DNA of 64,000 nt from Chitinophagales bacterium (GTDB taxonomy: Bacteria; Bacteroidota; Bacteroidia; Chitinophagales; Chitinophagaceae). The stretch lies in contig JAFLBK010000005.1 of NCBI GenBank assembly GCA_017303335.1, forward strand, positions 62,001 to 126,000, written 5' to 3'. Position 1 is the stretch's first letter. Every line of letters starts with the position of its first letter. The notes beneath the pieces were generated by a model. The model was not told where the DNA came from. It saw only the letters and a list, made by a program, of their open reading frames with translations, and did not search any database. Shown here piece by piece: positions 41,615-50,150 of the stretch. Both the position numbers and the translations under genes were made by a program.

Positions 41615-44041
41615 ATGAACAACTCCCTTTACATTACCGACCTGCACAAGGTGGGCATGAAGGACATCGACCAGGTTGGCGGTAAGAACGCTTCCCTGGG
41701 CGAGATGCTTCAGAACCTTACCCCGCTGGGCATTCAGATACCCGGCGGTTTTGTTGTTACTGTGGCCGCGTACCGCGAATTCATCCGGTACAACAACCTC
41801 GATGAACAGATCCGGAAGATCATCAACGACATCAAACTCGACGACATCGAATCCCTCCGCCGCGGCGGCCTGCAGGCCAGGCAATTGCTGAAGAACGCCA
41901 AATTCCCCCGCGAACTCAGCGACGCGATCATCGAAAAGTATTATGAACTCAGCCGGCGGTACGACCAGGACATCACCGACGTGGCGGTTCGTTCTTCGGC
42001 CACCGCCGAAGACCTTCCCGATGCGTCTTTCGCCGGTCAGCAGGAAACCTACCTGAACGTTCGGGGGCCCGCGCCGCTGATGAATGCCGTGCGTAACTGC
42101 TTTGCCTCCATCTTCACCGACCGGGCCATCAGCTATCGGCAGAGTTTCGGGTACGACCATTTCAGCATCGGGCTTTCGGTATGTATCCAGAAAATGGTGC
42201 GGAGCGATCTCGGCGCTTCCGGCGTTTCCTTTTCGCTGGATACCGAGAGCGGTTTCAAGGATGTGGTGGTGATCAACGCCTCTTTTGGTTTGGGCGAGAT
42301 GATTGTGCAGGGCGCCGTATCACCGGATGAATACATCGTTTTCAAACCAACCCTGCAGAAAGGATTCAGCAGCATCATCGAGAAAAAACTCGGTACCAAG
42401 GATAAGATGATGGTATATGGCGATAACCCCGATGAACGGGTACAGGTGATACCGGTGGAGCGGCCCCTGCAGCAGCGGTATTGCTTAACCGACGAACGTA
42501 TTATTCAACTCGCCAAATGGGTGACGCAGATCGAGGAATACTACACGAAACTGAAAGGACACTGGTGCCCGATGGATGTGGAATGGGCGGTGGATGGTTT
42601 GTCGAAGCAGCTCTTCATCGTGCAGGCCAGGCCCGAGACCATCCATTCGCAAAAGGATTTTTCGAAGATCACCGAATACGTCATGGATGACACGGTCGAA
42701 AAGAAAGTGCTGGTTCGCGGCATCGCCGTGGGGGATAAGATCGGCGCGGGGAAAGTATCCATTCTTTTCTCGCTCGATAAACGGGTTACCGACGGGCATG
42801 AGTTTGAAGCGGGTGATATCCTCGTTACCGACATGACCGATCCCGACTGGGAGCCCATCATGAAAAAAGCTTCGGCCATCATTACCAATAAGGGCGGAAG
42901 AACCTGTCATGCCGCGATCGTTGCCCGCGAACTGGGCGTGCCCGCCATCGTGGGCTGCGGCAATGCCACGGAGATACTCAGCACCGGCCAGCTGGTTACA
43001 GCCAGCTGCAGCGAAGGGGGCGAAGGCATCGTATACGAAGGCAATGTGCCGTTCAGCAAACTGGAAACAGATCTATCCAGCTTACCAAAAGTGAAAACGC
43101 CCATCATGCTCAACGTGGCATCGCCCAATATGGCCTTCCGCTTTTCGCACCTGCCCAATGCCGGGGTGGGGTTGGCAAGGGAAGAATTCATCATCAATAA
43201 TTACATCCAGGTTCACCCGCTGGCGCTCATGCAGCACCGGCAACTCAACGATCCCGAACTGAGCAAGGCCATCGGTAAAATGATCCTCGGCTTCAATACC
43301 GAAGAAGAATTTTTCGTGCACAACCTCAGTTACGGCATCGCCAAGATCGCTTCGGCTTTCTATCCCAATAAAGTGATCGTGCGTTTCAGCGATTTCAAGA
43401 GCAATGAGTATTACAACCTGCTCGGGGGAAAGTACTTTGAACCCCATGAAGAGAACCCGATGATCGGTTGGCGGGGTGCCAGCCGCTATTATTCGGATGC
43501 GTACAAACAGGCCTTCGGGCTCGAGTGTACGGCCATCAAACGGGTACGCGAAGAAATGGGATTGAGCAACGTGGTGGTGATGATCCCCTTCTGCCGGACG
43601 GTGGAAGAGCTGCACAAGGTGCACGGGGTTATGAAGGAATACGGACTGGAACGCGGCAAGGCCGGGCTTGAGTTATTCCTCATGGCGGAGATACCATCCA
43701 ACATCATCATGGCCGAGGAGTTCGCCAAGCACATCGACGGTTTCTCCATCGGTTCCAATGATCTTACCCAACTCACCCTGGGGCTCGACCGCGATTCATC
43801 GCTCGTGGCTCACCTGTACGACGAACGCAACCCGGCTGTAAAACAAATGCTGCGTATGCTCATCGATACGGCCAAACGCATGAAGGTGAAAGTGGGTATC
43901 TGCGGACAAGGCCCTTCCGATTTCCCGGATTTTGCCCAGTTCCTGGTAGAGTTGGGGATCGACAGCATCTCGGTAACACCCGATTCCGTGATGAAAACGG
44001 TAAAAGCCATTGCTACGGTGGAGGCGCAGATCGGTAAGTAG
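41615..44041 (+). CDS. ppsA: Phosphoenolpyruvate synthase
   Basis: 808 residues. The enzyme makes PEP from pyruvate, ATP and water, for gluconeogenesis. An N-terminal ATP-grasp-like pyruvate kinase region (GGKNASLGEML, about 22-32) is followed by the swivelling phosphohistidine domain with His432 in GGRTCHAAIVARELGVPAIVGC. The PEP/pyruvate domain contains FSIGSNDLTQLTLGLDRDS, and Cys763 in GICGQGPSDFPDF. Length and motifs fit PpsA rather than PPDK (about 870-880 residues). A possible -7 box TACATTAG lies at 41571, one base off TAnnTTTG. Confidence 0.93.
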   Translation: MNNSLYITDLHKVGMKDIDQVGGKNASLGEMLQNLTPLGIQIPGGFVVTVAAYREFIRYNNLDEQIRKIINDIKLDDIESLRRGGLQARQLLKNAKFPRELSDAIIEKYYELSRRYDQDITDVAVRSSATAEDLPDASFAGQQETYLNVRGPAPLMNAVRNCFASIFTDRAISYRQSFGYDHFSIGLSVCIQKMVRSDLGASGVSFSLDTESGFKDVVVINASFGLGEMIVQGAVSPDEYIVFKPTLQKGFSSIIEKKLGTKDKMMVYGDNPDERVQVIPVERPLQQRYCLTDERIIQLAKWVTQIEEYYTKLKGHWCPMDVEWAVDGLSKQLFIVQARPETIHSQKDFSKITEYVMDDTVEKKVLVRGIAVGDKIGAGKVSILFSLDKRVTDGHEFEAGDILVTDMTDPDWEPIMKKASAIITNKGGRTCHAAIVARELGVPAIVGCGNATEILSTGQLVTASCSEGGEGIVYEGNVPFSKLETDLSSLPKVKTPIMLNVASPNMAFRFSHLPNAGVGLAREEFIINNYIQVHPLALMQHRQLNDPELSKAIGKMILGFNTEEEFFVHNLSYGIAKIASAFYPNKVIVRFSDFKSNEYYNLLGGKYFEPHEENPMIGWRGASRYYSDAYKQAFGLECTAIKRVREEMGLSNVVVMIPFCRTVEELHKVHGVMKEYGLERGKAGLELFLMAEIPSNIIMAEEFAKHIDGFSIGSNDLTQLTLGLDRDSSLVAHLYDERNPAVKQMLRMLIDTAKRMKVKVGICGQGPSDFPDFAQFLVELGIDSISVTPDSVMKTVKAIATVEAQIGK

Positions 44042-44047
44042 ATTTTT

Positions 44048-44083
44048 GAACCACGCAGGTTGTTTGGATCGCCTGTGTGGTTC
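44048..44083. terminator. 12-bp stem-loop downstream of ppsA
   Basis: GAACCACGCAGG (44048-44059) pairs with CCTGTGTGGTTC (44072-44083) with one G-T wobble and a 12-base loop. No T tract follows on the plus strand, while five T residues precede it. It sits between the ppsA stop and the metG promoter, so it may act as a terminator or transcript-stability hairpin. Confidence 0.45.
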
Positions 44084-44094
44084 ACTGCTTTAAG

Positions 44095-44126
44095 TTTGGG
44101 CAATGCCTGTGTTTGCGGTATTTTTG
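44095..44126 (+). promoter_or_regulatory. metG promoter, -33 TTTG and -7 TATTTTTG
   Basis: TTTG at 44095-44098 and TATTTTTG at 44119-44126 are 20 bp apart, fitting the Bacteroidota -33/-7 model. Only seven bases separate the -7 box from the metG ATG at 44134, so the transcript would have a leader of only a few bases. Confidence 0.75.
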
Positions 44127-44133
44127 TTCCGCA

Positions 44134-46227
44134 ATGAACAATCCCAAACGATACCTGGTTACGGCGGCCCTGCCTTATGCGAACGGGCCCGTGCACATCG
44201 GCCACCTGGCCGGTTGTTATTTACCCGCCGATATTTACGTGCGCTACCTGCGGGCACAGAAAAAAGACGTGAAATTCATCGGCGGCAGCGACGAGCACGG
44301 TGTACCCATCACCATCCGGGCCATGAAAGAAGGCATCACGCCCCAGCAGGTGGTCGACCGCTACCACGCGATCATCAAAGAGAGCATGAAGCAGATGGGT
44401 ATTTCGTTCGACATCTATTCCCGCACTTCCAATAAAGTACACCACGATACCGCTTCGGCCTTTTTTAAAAAATTATACGACGATGGTTTGTTCGAGGAAA
44501 AAGAAAGCGAACAGTACTTTGATGAGAAAGCCAATACCTTCCTGGCCGATCGCTACATCACCGGCACCTGCCCCGTTTGCGGCAACCCGAACGCCTATGG
44601 CGATCAGTGCGAGAAATGCGGAAGCAGCCTGTCGCCCGAGCAACTCATCAACCCACGCAGCGCCCTGAGCGACGCGGTACCGGTGAAGCGGAAAACAAAA
44701 CACTGGTATTTCCCGCTGCAGAACTACGAACCCTGGCTTAAGGAATGGATCATCGACGGGCATAAAGAATGGAAGAACAATGTTTACGGGCAGTGCAAGA
44801 GCTGGCTCGACAGCGGCCTGCAATCCCGCGCCATGACCCGCGACAGCAACTGGGGCATCAACGTGCCCCTGCCCGGTGCGGAAGGAAAAGTATTGTATGT
44901 GTGGTTCGATGCGCCGATCGGTTATATCTCTGCCACCAAGGAACTTACCGACCAGTGGGCCGATTACTGGTGCCAGGCAGATACCCAACTGGTGCACTTC
45001 ATTGGCAAAGACAATATCGTTTTCCACTGCATCATCTTCCCGGCCATGCTCAAGGCGCATGGCGGATTCGTGCTGCCCGATAATGTGCCGGCCAACGAAT
45101 TCCTCAATATCGAAGGCGATAAAGTTTCCACCAGCCGCAACTGGGCCGTGTGGGTGCACGAATACATCAAGGATTTCCCCGGCTGCGAAGACGTGCTGCG
45201 CTATGTGCTATGCGCCAATGCGCCCGAAACCAAGGACAATGATTTTACCTGGAAAGATTTCCAGGACCGCAACAACAGCGAACTGGTAAGCATCTTCGGA
45301 AACTTCGTGAACCGCAGCTGGGTGCTGATGCACAAACTCTGCGGCGGTAAAGTGCCGAAACTGCACGAAGACATCCTGGATGAAAAAGATAAGGCGCTTG
45401 TTGAAGCCATCCGGCAAACGAAGACCAAAGTGGAAGGGCTGCTGGAGGAATACAAATTCCGGGATGCGCTCTTTGAAGTGATCGACCTGAGCCGTACCGG
45501 CAACAAATACATGCAGGAAAAAGAACCCTGGATCGTTGCCAAACAACTGGCCGAGAACCCGGCAGCACAAAAAAGCATCGATAACTGCATGCACCTCTGT
45601 TTGCAATTGACCGCTAACCTGGCCATACTCATCAACCCCTTCCTGCCCGATACGGCGAAGAAAATGCTGGGCATGATGAAAGTGGTGGATAAGATACTGG
45701 ATTGGGAAAACGCCGGATCGGTCAAACTGCTGAGCGTGGGATACAGTTTGCGGGAGCCGCAACTGCTGTTCCGCAAGATCGAAGACGCCGAGATCGCCGC
45801 ACAGGTGGAAAAATTAAAAGCCGGATTGATAAAACCAAACGAATCAAAAGTGGAAGAAACACAACCTCAAACGTCAATCCCGATAGCTATCGGGAGCAAA
45901 CCGGAAATCGTTTACGACGACTTTGCCAAAATCGACCTTAAAGTGGGAACGATCGTTTCGGCGGAAAAAGTGGAGAAGGCCGATAAATTACTGAAGTTGC
46001 AGATCGAACTCGGCACTGAAACCCGTACGATCGTAAGCGGCATCGCCCTGCATTACCAGCCCGAAGCCATCATCGGTAAACAGGTGGTGGTGGTGGCCAA
46101 CCTGGCGCCCCGTAAAATGAGGGGCATCGAAAGCAATGGAATGATCTTAATGGCGGAAGATAAAGACGGCAAACTGCATTTTGTGAGCCCGGAGAATATG
46201 ATCAATGCCGGCAGCTCGGTAAGTTGA
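44134..46227 (+). CDS. metG: Methionyl-tRNA synthetase
   Basis: 697 residues from the ATG at 44134. The earlier in-frame ATG at 44077 would put translation into the promoter and hairpin. HIGH motif at 21-24 (VHIGHLAG), zinc-binding [18 protein letters not shown] at about 150-166, and the KMSKS equivalent in KVSTSRNW. The catalytic and anticodon domains are followed by a C-terminal tRNA-binding (EMAP/Trbp111-like) domain from about 595 ([27 protein letters not shown]), common in dimeric MetRS. It charges tRNA-Met. The extended linker 560-595 ([11 protein letters not shown]...) is low complexity. Confidence 0.95.
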   Translation: MNNPKRYLVTAALPYANGPVHIGHLAGCYLPADIYVRYLRAQKKDVKFIGGSDEHGVPITIRAMKEGITPQQVVDRYHAIIKESMKQMGISFDIYSRTSNKVHHDTASAFFKKLYDDGLFEEKESEQYFDEKANTFLADRYITGTCPVCGNPNAYGDQCEKCGSSLSPEQLINPRSALSDAVPVKRKTKHWYFPLQNYEPWLKEWIIDGHKEWKNNVYGQCKSWLDSGLQSRAMTRDSNWGINVPLPGAEGKVLYVWFDAPIGYISATKELTDQWADYWCQADTQLVHFIGKDNIVFHCIIFPAMLKAHGGFVLPDNVPANEFLNIEGDKVSTSRNWAVWVHEYIKDFPGCEDVLRYVLCANAPETKDNDFTWKDFQDRNNSELVSIFGNFVNRSWVLMHKLCGGKVPKLHEDILDEKDKALVEAIRQTKTKVEGLLEEYKFRDALFEVIDLSRTGNKYMQEKEPWIVAKQLAENPAAQKSIDNCMHLCLQLTANLAILINPFLPDTAKKMLGMMKVVDKILDWENAGSVKLLSVGYSLREPQLLFRKIEDAEIAAQVEKLKAGLIKPNESKVEETQPQTSIPIAIGSKPEIVYDDFAKIDLKVGTIVSAEKVEKADKLLKLQIELGTETRTIVSGIALHYQPEAIIGKQVVVVANLAPRKMRGIESNGMILMAEDKDGKLHFVSPENMINAGSSVS

Positions 46228-46262
46228 TGGATGGTTCGTATTGTTAACGCTAAAACTGTTTT

Positions 46263-47324
46263 ATGAAAACGAAAAATCTTTTACTGGTATGCCTGCTGTT
46301 TATAGCAGCGCCTGTTTTTGCCCAGGACGCGGACCTTTCCCTGGTGCCGTATCGCAAAGGAAAACTCTGGGGCTATGCCGATGCGCAGAAGAAGATCGTG
46401 ATTGCCCCGGCTTATGAGGAAGCCGATTTCTTTTCCGAAGGATTCGCGGCCGTGAAGAAGGGTGGGAAATATGGTTATATCAATAAGGCCGGCAAACTGG
46501 TGATAGCCTGTAAGTTCACCGTTGCGAAACCCTTCCGTGTGGGCTACCTGGCCAAGGGGGCAAAGATCGTTACCGCCGATGATATCGACGACAACCAGAA
46601 ATCGGTGCTGTTCGCCCCCGCATCCCTGCGGGCCGACGGCTATGAGATCTGCATCAATACCAGGGGTGAGGCCATGCAGGGTTGTCCGGCCATTCCGGAG
46701 AACGACCCGAACAAAGTGCCCCTGAAAGTGACGGAAAAAGACTACAGCACCGTTAAGAAGAACGATATATTCGATAAGATCGTGGGCGATTACAAGATGC
46801 TGGGCCAGGAAGATAATTTCTACATCGCTGTAAAGGACAGCAGCTATGGTGTTTTCAACAATAAGTTTGAAGTGATCGTTCCGTTCGAATATGCCTCCAT
46901 CAAAAGTGCGAACATCGGGGGACTTACCTACCTGTTCGTGGAAAAGAATAAGCTGAAAGGTATTCTTTTCGGCAATGGTTCCGCGTATGTGGCTGTGGAG
47001 AACGATGCGATCGTACACGAGAAAGCCAAAAACGGGATGGATTATTTCATCATCAGCAAAGACGGTAAAACAGGCGTGAAGAGTTCCAACTATGCCGTGG
47101 TGGTTCCCTTCGAGTTCAAAGAAGTGGTGTACGACCGGAATGGCGCATTCCTCGTTACCGGCGCCGACGACCGGAAAGGGATTTATTTTCTCGGCGGTAC
47201 CAAAACCGACGTAACGTATAAAGAGGTACGCATCATGAAAGGCGGTCAGTACGCCATCCTGGTTGGTGCCGATGGGCAACGGACCGTGGTGGATGTATAC
47301 GGCAATACCTTCGCGGAGGATTGA
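46263..47324 (+). CDS. Secreted WG-repeat protein
   Basis: 353 residues with a signal peptide MKTKNLLLVCLLFIAAPVFAQ. WG-type repeats are visible, such as KLWGYADAQKKIVIAPAYEEAD and GGKYGYINKAGKLVI, each about 25-45 residues. The later part (about 170-340) has looser repeats of the same kind (SYGVFNNKFEVIVPFEYASI). WG-repeat proteins are common and mostly of unknown function. It ends 4 bp from the stop of the convergent membrane enzyme gene. Confidence 0.85.
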   Translation: MKTKNLLLVCLLFIAAPVFAQDADLSLVPYRKGKLWGYADAQKKIVIAPAYEEADFFSEGFAAVKKGGKYGYINKAGKLVIACKFTVAKPFRVGYLAKGAKIVTADDIDDNQKSVLFAPASLRADGYEICINTRGEAMQGCPAIPENDPNKVPLKVTEKDYSTVKKNDIFDKIVGDYKMLGQEDNFYIAVKDSSYGVFNNKFEVIVPFEYASIKSANIGGLTYLFVEKNKLKGILFGNGSAYVAVENDAIVHEKAKNGMDYFIISKDGKTGVKSSNYAVVVPFEFKEVVYDRNGAFLVTGADDRKGIYFLGGTKTDVTYKEVRIMKGGQYAILVGADGQRTVVDVYGNTFAED

Positions 47325-47328
47325 TGAT

Positions 47329-49251
47329 CTATTTTACCGGTTTACCCTTGTAGTGGGCGCCGGCTTTTTGAATAAACGCTTTCAGTTCCCTGAGCAATGC
47401 ATCCCGTACCGGGGATGCATTGTTGTTTTGGGCCAGGTTGTTTTTTCGCCTGGCATCTGTTTGATGATTATACAGGTACTCTACGGTATTGTTTCCGGTA
47501 TTGAATCCAAGAACATAATTGCTATCCGTTACCTGGTACAGCGAACTGCCCGACTTCGCGAAGGCGAACCCGTTTAAGGAAGCAGGATCGAGCAGGTTAC
47601 CGCCGTAGCTGATGAGGCTGTCGGCATAACCCGCGAGCGACAGGATGGTGCCGGGGATGTCGAACTGACTCACAACCCCGTGGCGAACTTCTTTTACTGC
47701 TTTCGACGGATCATACAGCAGGATGGGGATGCGGTAACCGGTAACGGGGTCGTATTTACCTTCTATGCCTTCGGGGAACATCCAGTGATCTGAGCAAAAA
47801 AGAAATACCGTATTGCTGAACCAGGGTTCATTTTTCGCCCGGGCAAAGAAGGTTTGCAGGCAGTGATCGTAATACTGCATCGAACGCATGGGTTCGGTAT
47901 AAGCTGCCGGGAAATTGGGTCGGTAAGCAGGGGAAAGATCGTAGGGATAATGCGTGGAGATATTGTAGTGAATGGCCAGGAATGGCTTTTTTGTTTCCCG
48001 GATCTTCGACAGGAAAAAGGGGAGTACGGCCTCATCCTGCAAACCCATGGAATGCTTTGGCAGTTGCTGGTAACCCGGGATGGCTTCCTCGCTGTAATAA
48101 TCATCCACACCAAGCCAGCGCATGCACTTGGCGAATCCGAAATTATCGTATCCGTCGCCGATGCAGAACAGCGACTGGTAGCCTCGTTTCCCCAGCGCCT
48201 GGCCAAGCGGTGTATGGGGTATGTTCACGTAAGGAGAGTGGTAGAGCGGAATGTCGGTGAGGGTGGGCAAGCCCGATAACATGGCGGTAATACCTTTGTT
48301 CGATTCGTGGGAATAGCAAAAGGCGTTCGTGAAAAAAGTACTGCGATCCATCAAGGAATCAAAAACAGGCATGGCTACCTTGAAGCGGCTGCTGCTGTCG
48401 AAGAAATCGTAGGCCACGCTTTCCATGATAAAAAGAACGACGTTCTTTTTGCCGCTGCTGTCGGCCGCGATGATCTTCTTACGTACCGGGAACAGCGAAT
48501 CGCATTCCGCGTCGGTCATGTATTGATGCGGGAATACTTCATCTCCGCCACGGATCACCGAATAGAGGAAGGTGTTTGCTGAATTCTGTACAACCGGCAA
48601 TTCATTGCTGGTAAGTTCGGTAAGCGGGTAGGCGGGCAACAGGATCCGGGAAAATTGGTTCCGGAATAAAAATGCCGCGACCAGGCAGGTAAGCAGGCCG
48701 AGCGTGACTACCCGGTGATTGCTGCCTTCTGCAAAATGCCGGCAAAGCCAGCGGTGCAGCTTCCATACGGCGAATGCGAGCAGGGCCACAGCTGCCGTAA
48801 AAGCAATAATGACCGGTATGCTGAAATGAAACAATTGGCCGAACGGGTGATTGATCACGTACAGCAGGTCGGCGCTTGCCCGTTGAAAACGGAACCGGTA
48901 ATAAAATACGTCAAGCACATTGAGCAATAAAGCCCCCGTATTGACGATGCTGAAAAGGATACAGGTCAATTGTGCCGCAAGGCGGCTGCGTGTTATACGT
49001 GCCAGCTGCAGCAGGAAAAGGAAAACGGTATTGATGGCAAGCAGGCAAAGCAGGTCGGATACCAATGACCATTTTGCCAGCAGCCAGCCGCCCGAACCCG
49101 AACCTGCAGCGAACAATAATGAATGGTTGTATCTGTAAAATAGTATTTTTAGAACCGAATGAAGCAACAGCAGCACGGCGAGGAATACAAGAAAGGGCCG
49201 GTTGTTTTGCCAGGCAGATCGGGAAGATGTAGCCGTTGAACTCAATTTCAT
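47329..49251 (-). CDS. LTA-synthase/sulfatase-family membrane phosphotransferase
   Basis: 640 residues from the ATG at 49251 (MKLSSTATSS). An in-frame ATG at 49368 would extend 39 residues into the opposite-strand gene. Several N-terminal TM helices (from about 20 to 230) precede an extracytoplasmic alkaline-phosphatase-fold domain with SHESNKGITAMLSGLP around the nucleophile, DRSTFF before it, and FCSDHWMFPEG (metal-binding Asp/His) near 500. This is the arrangement of LtaS/OpgB-like enzymes that transfer phosphoglycerol or phosphoethanolamine. The substrate is not known. The start is only 10 bp from that of the divergent gene, so control elements must overlap coding DNA. Confidence 0.82.
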   Translation of the reverse strand: MKLSSTATSSRSAWQNNRPFLVFLAVLLLLHSVLKILFYRYNHSLLFAAGSGSGGWLLAKWSLVSDLLCLLAINTVFLFLLQLARITRSRLAAQLTCILFSIVNTGALLLNVLDVFYYRFRFQRASADLLYVINHPFGQLFHFSIPVIIAFTAAVALLAFAVWKLHRWLCRHFAEGSNHRVVTLGLLTCLVAAFLFRNQFSRILLPAYPLTELTSNELPVVQNSANTFLYSVIRGGDEVFPHQYMTDAECDSLFPVRKKIIAADSSGKKNVVLFIMESVAYDFFDSSSRFKVAMPVFDSLMDRSTFFTNAFCYSHESNKGITAMLSGLPTLTDIPLYHSPYVNIPHTPLGQALGKRGYQSLFCIGDGYDNFGFAKCMRWLGVDDYYSEEAIPGYQQLPKHSMGLQDEAVLPFFLSKIRETKKPFLAIHYNISTHYPYDLSPAYRPNFPAAYTEPMRSMQYYDHCLQTFFARAKNEPWFSNTVFLFCSDHWMFPEGIEGKYDPVTGYRIPILLYDPSKAVKEVRHGVVSQFDIPGTILSLAGYADSLISYGGNLLDPASLNGFAFAKSGSSLYQVTDSNYVLGFNTGNNTVEYLYNHQTDARRKNNLAQNNNASPVRDALLRELKAFIQKAGAHYKGKPVK

Positions 49252-49261
49252 AAAACCGGGG

Positions 49262-50062
49262 ATGATGCTGAACTGGTCAGCACGAAACAAATATAAATTA
49301 ATACTGGCGATACTCTGCCTGTACCTCCTGCTCGATGGCATCCTGCACAAGGGGATGGTACGGGTCATGCTGCCGGCTTCTTACCCGGCGCATGCGGTAC
49401 AACAACCATACAAGGGCGATAAAAGCAAACTGCTTGTTGGCGATAAACAGTGGGTGCAGGCGGTGAATACGCTGGACCGGTTGAACCGGCTTCCGGCAAA
49501 CGCAGCGGGGCTCGAGTGCGATATTTATTTCAACAGCGCCAAAAACCGTTTCGAAGTGCATCACGATCCCGGTAAATCCACGGGGCCCGATCTGTCAACC
49601 TGGTTGCAAACCTATCATCAACGAAAGATGAGCGCTTCCCTCTGGCTCGATTTCAAGAACCTCGATGCGGGCAATCAATTGGCGGCACTTGCTGAATTGA
49701 GCAGGCTCCGGCGGGTATCCGGGCTTTCCAAAAAAATACTGGTTGAATCATCCGAAGCGACCCTGCTGACAGCTTTCAGCGACAGCGGCTTTTTTACATC
49801 GTACTACACACCCCTGTTCAATCCCTACCTGGCCGGCGATGCGGAAAAGAAACAATGGGCCGACAGCATCGCTGCGGTGCTCGGGCGTTGCCGGGTAGAT
49901 GCCCTGTCGGGCTACTATTTTCAATATCCCTTCCTGCAACATTATTTCAGCAACTACCCGGTTCTTACCTGGGCCGTCGAGGATCGCTGGAGCCTGGCGG
50001 CTGCGCTCTTCCGCCGTAAACTACAGGCCAACAGTTCCGTTTTCATCCTGCTGTATCCCTGA
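49262..50062 (+). CDS. Membrane-anchored GDPD/PLC-like phosphodiesterase domain protein
   Basis: 266 residues from the ATG at 49262 (another ATG at 49265 is equally possible). One N-terminal TM (about 11-28) is followed by a domain with a GDPD-like metal and active-site pattern: GLECDIYF, then VHHDPG, then LWLDFKNL. This order (E-D, HD, DFK) fits a PLC-like TIM barrel, though the usual first HRG motif is not obvious. It probably works on a phosphodiester or glycerol-lipid-type substrate; its neighbour on the opposite strand is an LTA-synthase-like enzyme, so the two may act in related envelope chemistry. This is an inference. Confidence 0.55.
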   Translation: MMLNWSARNKYKLILAILCLYLLLDGILHKGMVRVMLPASYPAHAVQQPYKGDKSKLLVGDKQWVQAVNTLDRLNRLPANAAGLECDIYFNSAKNRFEVHHDPGKSTGPDLSTWLQTYHQRKMSASLWLDFKNLDAGNQLAALAELSRLRRVSGLSKKILVESSEATLLTAFSDSGFFTSYYTPLFNPYLAGDAEKKQWADSIAAVLGRCRVDALSGYYFQYPFLQHYFSNYPVLTWAVEDRWSLAAALFRRKLQANSSVFILLYP

Positions 50063-50068
50063 GGCAAT

Positions 50069-50091
50069 CCCCGCTTTTTTATTTTCCGGGG
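50069..50091 (+). terminator. Weak stem-loop after the GDPD-like gene
   Basis: CCCCG (50069-50073) can pair with CGGGG (50087-50091) around a T-rich 13-base loop. The T run lies in the loop rather than after the stem, so this is only a weak terminator candidate. Confidence 0.25.
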
Positions 50092-50150
50092 TAATCGATA
50101 ATGTCTTAATTTCGGTTTCGCAAATAGTTGTTTAACTAACTAATTTTACC

